Origin: Rapana venosa
Taxonomy: Eukaryota; Mollusca; Gastropoda; Neogastropoda; Muricidae
Length of the DNA stretch: 64,000 nt
Reading direction: 5' to 3'
Assembly: GCA_028751875.1 (NCBI GenBank)
Contig: CM054141.1
Location: 63,633,211-63,697,210 of the forward strand
Shown: positions 23,901 to 37,014 of the stretch, piece by piece
How the letters are laid out: each line of letters begins with the position of its first letter
How positions within the stretch are numbered: position 1 is the first letter of the stretch
Notes under the pieces: model-generated
Told to the model about the DNA's origin: nothing
The model's input: the letters and a program-made list of their open reading frames with translations, nothing else
The model's database searches: none
Translations under genes and position numbers: made by a program

Positions 23901-26900
23901 GTTTGCGAACTGTGCTTCCAAAATTTAGGGTCATTGTACAATCATGTGCATCAAATGTGTATACTTTGACTCAGTACAATCCTTTCTGCCTGTGTTGGAT
24001 TCGAGTTTCTAGCCACCTCATTCATTCCATTCCAACTTTGACTGGATGTGTTCAGATGGGATGGTGCTCACTGACTTAATGTGCACAGAAATACTTCGTT
24101 GAAGAGTCAGGCCACTGATGCTGGTCATGTTCTCTGTGCATGGGATTGGATGTCATTCTTTCTGCATTGGACGCTAAAGAGATTATACAAAGTCAGCTTT
24201 TTGCATGGGACACTACAGAGGTGAAATAAAGGAAAGTTGAATTTCTTTTAAAAATATTTTATGTGTTTTTATAATAGATGTTGGTACTTGTGCCCCTGGA
24301 AGTCCGTCTTCCACTCTGTGTCCTGTAAAGTTTTTTTCAGGGTAGACAGCCGTGCCCAGTGTGAAATAACATTTGCTTGGGTAGAAGGGTTTCTGGTGAT
24401 GATGGTGGTAGTGGTGATGTTGATGATGGTGATGATGAGGATGGTGGTGATTGTGGTGTTTGCCAGCAGGAAGAACATGAAGGTCAAGAAGACATCTGGC
24501 TGCCTCAGGGGACCATGGCCAATGAGTATGTCCCTTTGTCTCCTGTCTGCCTCTGTCTCTGTCTCTGTTCTTGCCTCTGTCTCTGCCTACATCTGTTTCT
24601 GCCTGTCTCTAATCTTCAGCTGTTAGCATGTGTATTTTTTTCATGTGTTCTGCTAGTCACTTGGACAGACCTGTTCATCCATGGAATGCCAGCTCTCCTT
24701 TGCCTACAGTAAGATTAGCACATAGGTGGGAGAGGTATCTCCTCCATTCACTAAAAAGATAACAGATAAGTTGTTTGATAGGACTTAACCCGGTTCAGGG
24801 AAGCCACTTGGATGCTTTGCTGTAATGAGATGGGTTGGTTAATGAATGTGAAGTGACAAGATGACTAGTCATTTTACAAGGAGTGTTGATACACCTTGCA
24901 GTATCAACACTGCCTTCGTTTTCTATACATGTGGGTGTTAATGAAGCAACATTGCTGAAGAAAAACGACAGAAGGAGAAGAGGAGCTGTGACTTGACCCT
25001 AGTTGCTGTTTGCAGGCAGATTACAAAATCTTTTTCATTCCTCAGCCAGAGCTCTTCACCAGTGGTGAGGTTTTGTGTATGTGACTGTTCAAGATTGAGA
25101 AAAAAAAGACTACTAAAGATTTTATAAAAGAGATTCATATTGCATCTCCTACAGATAGTTTGTTGGGTTAAAAGTAACTGCCATATTTGTAAGTGTTCCC
25201 TAGTGTGTGTGCTGGATTGGGTAAAAGTACCATGTACATGGTGTCTTGCTGGCTTCCCTAGAGTGCTCATATTTGCTCTGAAGGAAAATGGAGAAATGGT
25301 GGAAAGTAGCATTGCAAAGGTGAACAGGTTTTCTTTTAATTCTGTGCACATTTTCATTGTGTATTTTCTGGAGCTAGTTGAACTTATTGTAATGCTCATC
25401 CAAAATGTATATAATCTGGAATGAAGTGTGGTTAATTCTGTGCACATTTACATTGCTCACCTTTTACCATGTTTATACTCTGGATTGCATCTTTACAAAT
25501 TTATGACAGTGGAGTCCTGTCAGTACCTGCCTCTGTGTGTAATTTAATAGCCTCTTTATTTGCAAAAAGACCTCATGTATGTCTGGAAAAATTGCCCATC
25601 AGCACCCCGCCTTCCCCCCACACACACATACACCCAGAGAAAAGACTTTACACACAATTTTCACTTTATACATGTCAAAAACAAAATCTGAAGTTCAGCC
25701 TCCAAGCTTCGAGTTTTACAGCGTGTCAGGTCTGTGCCATTCAGCTGAGTGCTGGGAACTTAGGGCGGGTTGCATGTAAAACTTATTTCACCTGTTCATG
25801 ATGTGGTGTTATGAGCTGACATGTATATCATCATGTTGGGAAAAAATAAGTACTTGGAAAGTTGTGAAATACCATAAAGAAGGTGATCGTGGGAAGTGGA
25901 AATGTAATATACTTAAAAGAAGAGAGTGAGGAAGGAAGAAGGGAGGTGGTAGGTAGAGAGAAGGATGTGTAAGGAAAGGGAAGCAGTAGATTTAGGAAGA
26001 CAGAGAGTACTGAGAGAGAGACAGCGAGGGAGTGAAGGAGAAGTGAGGAGCAATAAGGGGACAAAGTAAGGGGGAGGGACAAAAAAAGAGGTATAAGAAG
26101 GAAAAAAACCCACACACACAAAAGAAAGCAGCATGGGTGGATGGGGATAGGACTTGATGACTATTCAGTCTCAGCATATTTCAAGTTCTAATTTGTATTA
26201 ATAAAATTGTTTAATGAACTTGAAAACTAGAGCATTATACAAACTGTGCTGTGATATGACTATGCCACTGAGTATGACTGTAAAAGAGTAGTAAGGTCAA
26301 GTGTCATAGTTTGCCTGCTTTATTTTAGTTTTCAGTTTCACACATATTATTTATGTTATTGACTCAACTCAGAAATAGTTGATCAGTTGGGAGGCTTAAA
26401 TTGTAGTTGTAAGTGTTTGGGGTAACTGACCATGATTGTTGTTGTGTCCAGACTCAGGTGTGAAATGGACTCCACTGTCTGTTTTGAAGTTTTGATGTCT
26501 CAAGTTTGCTTGCATGGTGGTTCACCAATCACATTTTATAATAACAGTCTCCAAGTTTAATTCACTGAAATAATGTTTCAAGTTCAAACACGCTGGGGAC
26601 AAAGAAAAGAGAACTGTTTACAACGCGGTTAAGTGTAAATGTTATCAGAATGTGATCCAGTAATGGATGTTGGTGTATTTTGCTGTGTATGGCTGGTGAC
26701 TGCTTGTGTGAACATGTGATGTTTAGACAATACACCATTAGTCAGGGCACGTAAATTCTTGTGTGATAAAAATTCCAGATTTTCTTAATGTGTTTTGTGT
26801 GTATTTACATATTCATTGAACCATGCTGTGTAACCTCTCAATAGTTCTTTAGTTGCCAAAGCTCAGAATAGAGTTGATCACCGAAACAACACATCATGCA

Positions 26901-27074
26901 TCATTTCATCTGTTGCTTGCAGTGAAGGAAGATTAGCGAATAGCACCATCAGGGCAACAGTTAGGATTCGTAAACATTAAGAGTCTTATTGCCTGTTATC
27001 AACTTGTTCACAGTGGTACTCACTTGTACACATAAATAGATGACAGTGACAGCCTTAGCATGCGTGTGTGTGTG

Positions 27075-27147
<73 letters not shown>

Positions 27148-30100
27148 ACAGACAATGACAATGTGAGAGAGAGAAGAGATTTCATTATGTGAAAATGTTT
27201 GTAGGCACTTGCTTAATTAATACGATCAGCGAAAAATGTACAGGACCCTAGTACATGAAAGCTTTATCATTTTCATACAGCTCTGCTTCCTTCTCACCGT
27301 GGTGGAGTGGTTTAGGCGGTCAACTCGTGATCCAGAGGTCGCGGGTTCGATCCCCGCTCGGCTCGGTGTTGTGTCCTTGGGAAAGACACTTTACTCCTAT
27401 TTTCCTCACTCCACCCAGGTGTACAAGTGGGTACCAGCTCTGCTGGGGAAGTATCTGGCGACAGACTAGCGTCCTGTCATAGGGGTGGTGAAAAACCATC
27501 AGTTCGCTTAACGCTACAGAAACCGGGATAAGCTCCGGCTCTATGGGCCTTCTGGCTGAAAGAACATACATACTGCTTCCTTCTAGGTCTTCCACTGAAA
27601 AAGCTAGTCATTAGACCATTGCAAGTGAAAGTACCATTTCATCCACAAGCCCACAAAACTGCTGTAAAGTCTTGTTCTTTTTAAAGGTCAGTCCCCCAAA
27701 TAAAAAGTTAAAACATCACAATTGACAAGATCAAAAGGAACAGCAGCAAAGATATAAAACTAAGAAGGCTCTGGCTTATATTAGCTTTCATTTGTACCAT
27801 AATCACTCTGTAAACCATCTTGGCTCTTTCTTCATCTCAACATTGATTTCAGCTCTTCGTATTGATCGGTGGGCGGCAGCAATAATGTCTGTGTCAGTAA
27901 TGTCATCTGCTGTTGCCACTAACTAACCTACCTCGTGTCATGTCATGACACCTGTCATTGCCTCTAACTTTTCTGTGAGTTATGGGTACACACTTTACGT
28001 TGTAGGGGGTAAATTTTGGAAAATTTTGGGGGGGGACTTTAAAGAAACGGTACCTGGAAAAGTAAGTGGGGCTTGTGTGTGGGGGGTGGTGTTTTTTTCC
28101 TGCGTGTGGGAAGTGTTTTTTTAGTGGGGTGTGTGGTGCATTTCTTGTGTGGGGTTTGTGTGTGTTGTTGTGTGGGGTTTGTGTTGTTTTGTGTTTTGGG
28201 GTATGCTTTGTGAGGGTTTCTGTTTGGGGCACTGGTGTGGCAAGGGTTTTGTGTGGGGGTTTCTTTGTGCATGGGTTTCTGTTTGGGGGGTCATGTTGTG
28301 TGCAGGGTTGTCTGTGTGGGTACTGCTGTGTGCATGGGTTGTCTGTGGGGGTCTTGCTGTGTGCTGGGTTGTCGGGGGGTTTGGGGGCCTGCGTTGCATG
28401 GGTTGTTTGTGGGTTTCTGTGTTGGGGGTCTGTGTGGGGGGCACTGTTGGGGCATGGGTTTTTCTGTTTGGGGTTTTGTTGTGGTTTGGGGTTTTTGGTG
28501 GGGTCATGTTTTGTGCATGGGTTGTCGTGTGGGGTCAAATGCTGTTGTTTTTGGTGGGGTCATTGTGTGTGCATGGGTGTCTGTTGGGGTCAGCTGGGGG
28601 ATGGGTTGTTGGGGTCACTGTTTTGTGCATGGGTTTTTTTGGTGGTCTTGCTGTATGGGGTTTTCTGTGTGGGGCTTGTGTTGTTGTCTTGTGGGTCACT
28701 TTTGTGTGTAGTTGTTGTGGGTCGTGAAGGTTGTGTGTGAGGGGTTTCCCGGTGGGTGGGGGCACTGCTTGTTTTGAGGTTGTCGTGTGGGGTCCTGCTG
28801 TGTGATGGGTTTCTGTGTGGGGTCACTGTGTGTCATGGGTTGTTTGTTTTGGGGTCATGTGTGTAAAAGGGTTGTCTGTGTTTTTGTGGGGTCTGTGTGT
28901 CGGGTTTTTGTCGTGTGGGTCATGTGTGTGCAGGGTTTTTGTGTGTGTGTGTGTGTGTGTGGGGGGGGGGGGGGGCAGCTGGTGCATGGAATTTTTGTGG
29001 GGGGGGGCGGGGGGGGGGCACTCTGTGTGCTGGTTGTCAGTGTGGGGCATGCGTGTAGGGTTTCTGGGTGGGGGCACTGGTTTTGTGGTTGTCTGGTTGA
29101 AAGCTGGTGGAAAATAGCGTGTCAAGGAAAATGCTGGATGCTGCTGCACATTTTTTAAAAGATAAAGGTTTAGAAAAAGTGGCAAAAGGCAAAAAAAAAA
29201 CACATAGAGAAATTTATCATAAAATAAACCCCCAAAACCCACCCCCCCCCCAGACAAAAAGGGAAAAAAGGTTGAAAAACTTCCTCTTTTTTTTTGAATT
29301 AATCTTTGTGGTTTTTTCTTTTTCCCTTTTCTTTTTTTTTAAAGCTTTTTTTAGAATTTGAAAAAGCAAGGGAACAAAAGCCCCTCCCCCACCCAAAACC
29401 CAAACAAAAAACCCAAAAAAAAAAGAAGAGGCCCGGGTAACAAAATGAAAAAAACCAGCCAAAACCAATAAAAATAGTATAAAAATAGGGGGGGGGGGAG
29501 CCCCTTCTGTCATGGATTTTTACTTCTCGCCTTCGCTTTCTTCCCAGTCAGGATGTTGTTGCCCCCTTGTCAGAGTGGCCCAGGACTCTGTGTCAGTTTG
29601 GGTCGAGCTTTTGTCCCAGTTCCCATTTCTGACAATCTGCGTGGATTTTGTGTGTGTTGTGTATTTGTGTGGTGTGTGGTTGTGTGTTGTAAGCTGTGTG
29701 TGTGAGGGGGGGGGGGGGGTGGTTTGGGGGTTATGGGGAAGGGGTCTGTGTGTGTGTTGGGTTCTGTATGTATGGGGAGGATATAGGTTTTGTGGTGTGT
29801 TGTGTGTGTGCAGGGGGGGGTGCTTGAAGGAATGGGTGTTTGTATAATAAATAGTGTTGGGTATATATGTTGAAGGATATAGGTGTGTGTTTGTATGTGT
29901 TCGTGCGTACATGTGTGTTTGCGGTTGGTGGGGGGCATGAAGCAGTGGGTATCTGTGTGTTTGGGTATATATCTGTGTGTGTGGGTATATATCTGTGTGT
30001 GTGGGAGGAAATAGATGTGTGTGTGTGTGTTTGGGTATATATCTGTGTGTGTGTGTTTGGGTATATATCTGTGTGTGTGTGTGTGTGTGTGTTTGGGTAT

Positions 30101-33018
30101 ATATCTCTGTGTGTGGGAGGAAACAGATGTGTGTGTTTGGGTATATATCTCTGTGTGTGTGTTTTGGGTATATATATGTGTGTGTGTTTGGGTATATATC
30201 TGTGTGTGTGTGTGTTTGGGTATATATCTGTGTGTGGGGGAGGAAATAGATGTGTGTGTTTGGGTATATATCTGTGTGTGTGTTTGGGTATATATCTGTG
30301 TGTGTGTGTTTGGGTATATATCTGTGTGTGGGGGAGGAAATAGATGTGTGTGTGTGTTTGGGTATATCTCTGTGTGTGTGTTTGGGTATATATATGTGTG
30401 TGTGTTTGGGTATATATCTGTGTGTGTTTTGGGTATATATCTGTGTGTGGGGGAGGAAATAGATGTGTGTGTGTGTGTTTGGGTATATATCTGTGTGTGT
30501 GGGAGGAAATAGATGTGTGTGTGTGCAGCCGGTAAGGTCTCTCTGTATGTGTATGTGTGGGTTCGGATTTGTGTCTGTGGGAGTGTAGCAGTGGCTGGCC
30601 GGTAAATGTGTGTGTGTTTATGTTTACATGCTTAAATGTTTCTGTGGATATGTGTTTTGCGTGTTTTTGTTTATTTTTGTAGCATTATTTTGATTTTGTA
30701 GTTTTTGTTTATTTTGTAGTATTGTGTGTAGATTGATTTTGTAAGTGTATTAATTTGTGTTTAGTACTGATTTCATAAAGTATTCAATGTTTCTGTGGAT
30801 ATGTGTTTTGCGTGTTTTTATTTTTGTAGCATTATTTTGATTTTGTAATTTTTGTTTATTTTGTAGTATTGTGTGTAGATTGATTTTGTAAGTGTATTAA
30901 TTTGTGTTTAATTCTGATTTCATAAAGTATTCAAGTCTGTAGTGAGTTAGTAGTTCTTGGAGATAGAATATTTTTGTGGTTGGAGTTTGTAAAAATATTG
31001 TGTTTTTGATTGGAATATCTGTTTGTAAATAACTTTTATGATTGGAGTTTGTGAATAGATTGTTTCTGTGGTTAGACTATGCAGATAGATTACTTTTGTT
31101 GTGTAAACTTGTATTTTTACATGTCATACATTATATGTATTGAAAAGTTGGAATGGTTTTTTTTTGTTATAAACATTTTCATTATATGTGCAAAGCAGAT
31201 TGATGTTTAACATCAGTTTCTTCTCTTTTGCTCATATGTGCTGCTCATATATTCGGAATTCTTTGTTTGCATGCATACTTACCAGCTTTGTAGACTGTTA
31301 ACTGGCTTTGTTTGTTTATTAACAATGCTAAAGTGATGGAAGTATACTCAGAGAGCGCACTTTTTGGTTTGGTAACAACTCAAATGATGAAGTTGAGACT
31401 ACTTTTTGTTTTTTAAAGAACACAAGTTATCAGTGTGCATTCAGAAAGTACACTGTCTATCTGTTAAGATAAGTGAAGGATAAAATGTGTCTAGCTGAAG
31501 TAGTGACATTGTCTAGGTGAAGTGGTGAGATTGTACACAGTATACAGATACCAGGGGTTAAGCTTGGTTAGACTGTCTGAAACTTACTGGAACATCTGTT
31601 CGCAGGCAGCTCTTAAACATTAATTTGCTGGCATTGTAGCGCTGCTATTTGTTGATAGGAACAGTGGATATGTCCTCCCAAGTGGAAACTGTGACAGAAA
31701 CTGTCTTGTTCTGGGCTGGTCCAAGTGTTTTCTTGTTGCCGTCTTATATCTCTGGACTGCTGCCTGTCATGGCATATTTTTCTGATTATTGAAAGTGGTG
31801 ATCTGCACCCAGTGGACACTGGTGCAGGAAGTCTGCTGGACCTTGCTTCTGGCAGATTTGAGAATGGGCAGCTGTGGGTTGTGAGGTGACTGCCTGCTTT
31901 GTGTATGGAAGGGGCTGTACTTTGGTGAGCTACGCGAGTCACCTTGCTTGACCTGGCTTCCAACAGTTTGTTAGTTTTGAGGCTCTGTTGAATTATGATG
32001 TGTGAGAATTTGTTTAAACTTTGTTATTTACTTAAAGTACCATCCATATATATGTGCCAGAAATGTGTGGTTGAAGGTATAATTTTAAGGCTTTTTTCCC
32101 TTGGAAGTCTTTCATATAGAGATTGGTAGAGATATTGAAGACAGGTTAATCCATTGCTGTTGCTTCTGTTTGTTGAAAAAAAAAGTTGAAAGCAAAGTGT
32201 ATGAAGACCTTCCAGTTTGAATAGCATCAGACATTGTAAATTTCAGTTAGATTTGTATTTGGCTGAGTTTTGCATTAAAAAAACAAAACATCTAGTGCAC
32301 TGTAAAATTGTATTTGAATGTCTGATTTTATTATCATGTTTGATAGGCTACATATAGTATTCTGACAGAGGTATTATAAATATAATGTACAGTGTTATGA
32401 CAATAACTTCTTCATGTCTTGGACATTTTTGACCATGCAAAAAACAACTTAACCCTGACCTCTTTTCTTATTTGTTTTTGGTTTTTCTTTTTTGGCTGCT
32501 TTTCACCAGGAGACAAATCAATGATGAAGTGAGGTGAGTGATTTTGTTCTCTCTCTTTCCCTTTGTGTGTGTGTGTGTGCGTGTGTGCATGCGTGCATGT
32601 GCGTGTGTGTGTGTGCATGTGTGTGTGTACTCTGTGTGTGTGTGTTTGTGTTTGTGAATATGAGAGAGAGAGAATGTGTGTGTGTGCATGTGCATCAGTA
32701 CACATGCACAATGTATGCACTGTGCAGTTTTGGTAAAGTGTTTTTTGTAGAAGTAGTGTAAGCAGTAGCTGTAAAAGAAAATGAAGAAGGTCTAAAAATA
32801 TATTTTTTTAAGAAAAAAATCCTTGTTAGAAAAGAATTGATAACAATTTTTCTTACATGGAAAGTCTTATCATATTGTTTTGATATTTTGATGACATGCT
32901 TCATGATCGGTTTATACTGCGGTGTTACAGACAAATGATGGGCTCCTTGTTTCCTTCTCTGGAGGCCGACCTGGAAGCTTTTCTCACTCATGCTGAAAGA
33001 CAGGACGGCATGTAAGAC

Positions 33019-33091
<73 letters not shown>

Positions 33092-36000
33092 TTGTGTGTG
33101 TGTGTGTGTATTTGTGTGTGTGTGTGTGTGTGTGAGTGTGTGTGTGAGTATTTGTGTGTGTTTGTATGTGTGTGCGTGTGTGCGTGCATGTGTTGCTGTG
33201 TGTGGTGCGTGCGGGTGTTGCTGTGTGTGGTGTGCGTGTGTGTGTTGCTGTGTGTTGCTCTGTGTGTGAGTGTATTGTGGTGTGTGTTTGAGTGTTGTGT
33301 GTGTGGTGTGTTAAAACTAGTAGTAGCATTGTACAAGATGCTCACTGGAGTTTGGAATGTTCCTTTCCCTTTGCTTGTTCAGCTCTGATTAAGTGCTGAA
33401 CCCCCCCACCCCACCCCACCTCCACCCCCACCCGCCCCCAAGTATTTTTGCACAGTTATATATATTTTCCATGTCTGTTTCTGTACATTGTGATATGGTC
33501 AGTTTGCTAAAGCCAGTAAACCATTTGAGTTTGAGTTAGAATTCTAGTTGTCTTTAGCTCAGGTATACCATAATTTAGAATTCTAGTTGTCTTTAGCTCA
33601 GGTAGACCATCATTTAGAATTCTAGTTGTCTTTAGCTCAGGTAGACCATCATTTAGAATTCTAGTTGTCTTTAGCTCAGGTAGACCATCATTTAGAAATC
33701 TAGTTCTCTTTAGCTCATTAGACCATCATTTAGAATTCTAGTTGTCTTTAGCTCAGGTAGACCATCATTTAGAATTCTAGTTGTCTTTAGCTCAGGTAGA
33801 CCATCATTTAGAATTCTAGTTGTCTTTAGCTCAGGTAGACCATCATTTAGAAATCTAGTTCTCTTTAGCTCATGTAGACCATCATTTAGAATTCTAGTTG
33901 TCTTTAGCTCAGGTAGACCATCATTTAGAATTCTAGTTGTCTTTAGCTCAGGTAGACCATCATTTAGAATTCTAGTTGTCTTTAGCTCAGGTATATGATA
34001 ATTATTACCTGTTGGTGAGTGATTGTATGTGAACAGGTACACCATGTACATGTTGGTACGCATGAGTCAGCACGTGATCAACAACCAGCACATGGGCTCC
34101 TTCCTGGGGAAGACGTTTGGCAACTGCCTCATCAAAGTCAAGAGAGGATTTGATAAATGTATTGTGAGTGGTCACCGTTTTCCTTTTCTTTTTCTTTCTG
34201 CTGTTTGTTCTGCTCTTTTTAGTAGGTCTTGGAGAGTTGTGTGTGTGGGGGGGGGGGGGGGGGGGAGGGTTTGTGTGTGTTTGTTTGAGTGTAGCTTGTG
34301 TGTGTGTGTTATTGCTTCAATTTTACATCTGTACCCTCTAAGTGGTATTAGACATGTGTGTTTGTATGCATGTTTGTGTATGTTTGTGCATGTGTAGTAG
34401 TGTGAATACTCATGTTTGTATCATGTAATGTGTGTCTTTTTAAGAATTATTTATTGTACATTTATTTAGTTTATACGTTTTACACTATATTTGCCATGAC
34501 AGAAAAAAATTCCTTCAGAAGTGGAACTCGAGCTGGAAAGGACATGCCATTATTTTTCCCAGACATATCTGACAGTGTAAAGCGAATGAGAGGAGAAGAA
34601 AAAGAAGTGGGATTGAAAAATGAGTTCAAGAAAAACTGGAGAGTAGAAAGATCTGTGAAAATGCACACAGCAGATGGTAAACTTACACATTGTCTGTGGT
34701 CAGGGATCTGCAAATAGAGCTTGTGTGCCTGCTTTGGAGGTAGAAACGTGTCTATGCCCATGGGAGAGCCGTGATGTAGACATGGTAGTTATCTAGAGGG
34801 TGGGAAGGTACGTGGCCATTGTATATCATTGTACTGGATTGTTTCCTTGTGTTCATAGTGCACTGGGTTGCCTTGTTCTGTACTGAGGTATATTGGGGAG
34901 TGTGTGCTGTTTGTGCAGGACGTGATGATTCAGGGAGTGAGGGAAGTCAAAGTGTCCAAGAAGAACCGCTGTGGCATCATCAGCTTTGTGCACCAGTTTG
35001 AGGTCAGAACAAGCCCTGTGTGTGTGTGTATGCATATGTGTGTGTGTATGCATGCATATATGTGTGTGTATGTATATGTGTGTGTATGCATGCATATGTG
35101 TGTGTGTTCAGCATTTCATCAACATTGCCTATAAGGCTTAAGTTGTATGGTAAGGATTTTACCGTCACTGTCAGTGAGACTTTAGCCATATGTTGTGTGT
35201 TGCCCTGAAGTCAGAATGTGACTACAAGGTTGCATACGCAAAATCTCACCATTGGTAAACTCTCAGCTCTAGCGGAGGATAAAAAGAAAACAAGAGCTTT
35301 GTGTGGTTGTAAGGATTTTCCTGTCATTGTCAAAGAAAGTTGAGCCTTGTTTTACATGTGGTCAACATTTCATCAATATTGCTAAAACTCGAGTTGTGTG
35401 GTAATAAGGATTTCACTGTCACTGTCAAAGACTCGAGGCCTGTGTTGTGTCTGGTCAATATTCCATCAACATTGCCATGACTTGAGTTGTGTGTTCCCAT
35501 CATTATCAAAGACGTAAGGCCTGTGTTGTGTCTGGTCAATATTTCATCAATATTGCCATGACTTGAGTTGTGTGTTCCCATCATTATCAAAGACTTAAGG
35601 CCGGTGTTGTGTCTGGTCAATATTTCATCAATATTGCCATGACTTGAGTTGTGTGGTAGGATTTTCCCATCATTATCAAAGACTTGAGGCCTGTGTTGTG
35701 TCTGATCAATATTTCATCAATATTGCCATGACTTGAGTTGTGTGTTAGGATTTCCTCATCATTATCAAAGACTTGAGGCCTGTGTTGTGTCTGGTCAGTA
35801 TTTCATCAATTTTGCCATGACTTGAGTTGTGTGTTCCCATCATTATCAAAGACTTAAGGCCTGTGTTGTGTCTGGTCAATATTTCATCAATATTGCCATG
35901 ACTTGAGTTGTGTGGTAGGATTTTCCCATCATTATCAAAGACTTGAGGCCCGTGTTGTGTTGGTCAATATTCCATCAATATTGCCATGACTTGAGTTGTG

Positions 36001-36919
36001 TGTTCCCATCATTATCAAAGACTTAAGGCCCGTGTTGTGTCTGGTCAATATTTCATCAATATTGCCATGACTTGAGTTGTGTGGTAGGATTCTCCCATCA
36101 TTATCAAAGACTTAAAGCCTGTGTTGTGTCTGGTCAATATTTCATCAATATTGCCATGACTTGAGTTGTGTGTTCCCATCATTATCAAAGACTTGAGGCC
36201 TGTGTTGTGCCTGGTCAATATTTCATCAATATTGCCATGACTTGAGTTGTGTGTTCCCATCATCATCAAAGACCTGAGGCCCGTGTTGTGTGTGTGGTCA
36301 GGATTTCACGAACCTAGCGGAGGCCATCTTCAGAGGGTCTGACAGACGCACGGACCTGAACAAAGCCTACAGCAAGATGGTGCAGGTGCTGTTTGAACAG
36401 ATCCACAAAGTGGCCATGGAGCACCAGAAAACTCCTCGTGAAGTTGTCCTTATGGGTGAGGGTTGCTCTGTCTGTCTCTGTGTGTTGTGTGTGTGTGTGT
36501 GAGTATGTGTGTGTGTTGTGTTGAGTTGTGTGTGTGCGTGAGTGTGTGTGTGCATGTGTGGTTGTTTGTTGGTGGTGGTGGTGGTGTGTGTGTATGTATG
36601 TATGTGTGTGTTTTTGTGTATGTGTGTGTTGGTCAGTGCGTGTGAGTGTGTTTTGTGTGTGTGTGTGTGCCTGCTGATGTGTAGGTGTATGATGGGAAAG
36701 GGTTTTTACCTAGGTGTAGCTGTGTGGTGGATAATTTGTGTCTGTGATAGAGTGGGAGGGAAGGTCTGATGTATCTGCTGGAGGTGGGTTGATATCATCA
36801 GACTTTGACATCATCAACTCTTGAGTGGGGAGTGGATTGGCCACTCAAGCAATATGTATAGAAAAGTTCTTCACTAAAACTACAATCACTCACAGCACAC
36901 CACACACACACACACACAC

Positions 36920-37014
<95 letters not shown>

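Larger units (their letters stand above)
24526..32509 (+). other. EXOC1 intron 13 (8.0 kb), repeat-rich
   Basis: The largest intron. In order it contains AT-rich sequence, a GA-rich stretch (25900-26100), a pure (GA)n (27080-27145), a tRNA-derived SINE (27290-27575), a G/T-rich degenerate minisatellite (27960-29110), a homopolymer-rich doubtful stretch (29120-29515), a GT/GGGTATATAT minisatellite (29640-30540), a 151-base tandem duplication (30636-30934) and AT-rich sequence with nothing recognised (30935-32509). Confidence 0.8.

Noticed and set aside
27300..27375. Possible tRNA gene
   Set aside because: Box A and box B are good, but the 3' acceptor half does not pair and the sequence runs directly into a SINE core.
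27903..28826. Long open frames on both strands (Pro/Thr/Asn-rich minus, Cys/Gly/Val-rich plus)
   Set aside because: They follow from the G/T-rich repeat composition, which has few stop codons in several frames. No start context, splice signals or family resemblance.
29867..30535. Repetitive open frames ([11 protein letters not shown] type)
   Set aside because: Translation of the (GT)n/GGGTATATAT minisatellite.
33710..34063. 117-codon minus-strand open frame with [13 protein letters not shown] repeats
   Set aside because: Reverse strand of the 39-base minisatellite (period divisible by three).
34412..34717. Plus-strand open frame of 101 codons in intron 16
   Set aside because: Basic, low-complexity translation without splice sites in phase with the EXOC1 exons. 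The flanking exons 16 and 17 join without it in the family alignment.
35105..36301. CRISPR-like array
   Set aside because: Repeats of 80-90 bases without unique spacers, in an animal intron; it is a minisatellite.
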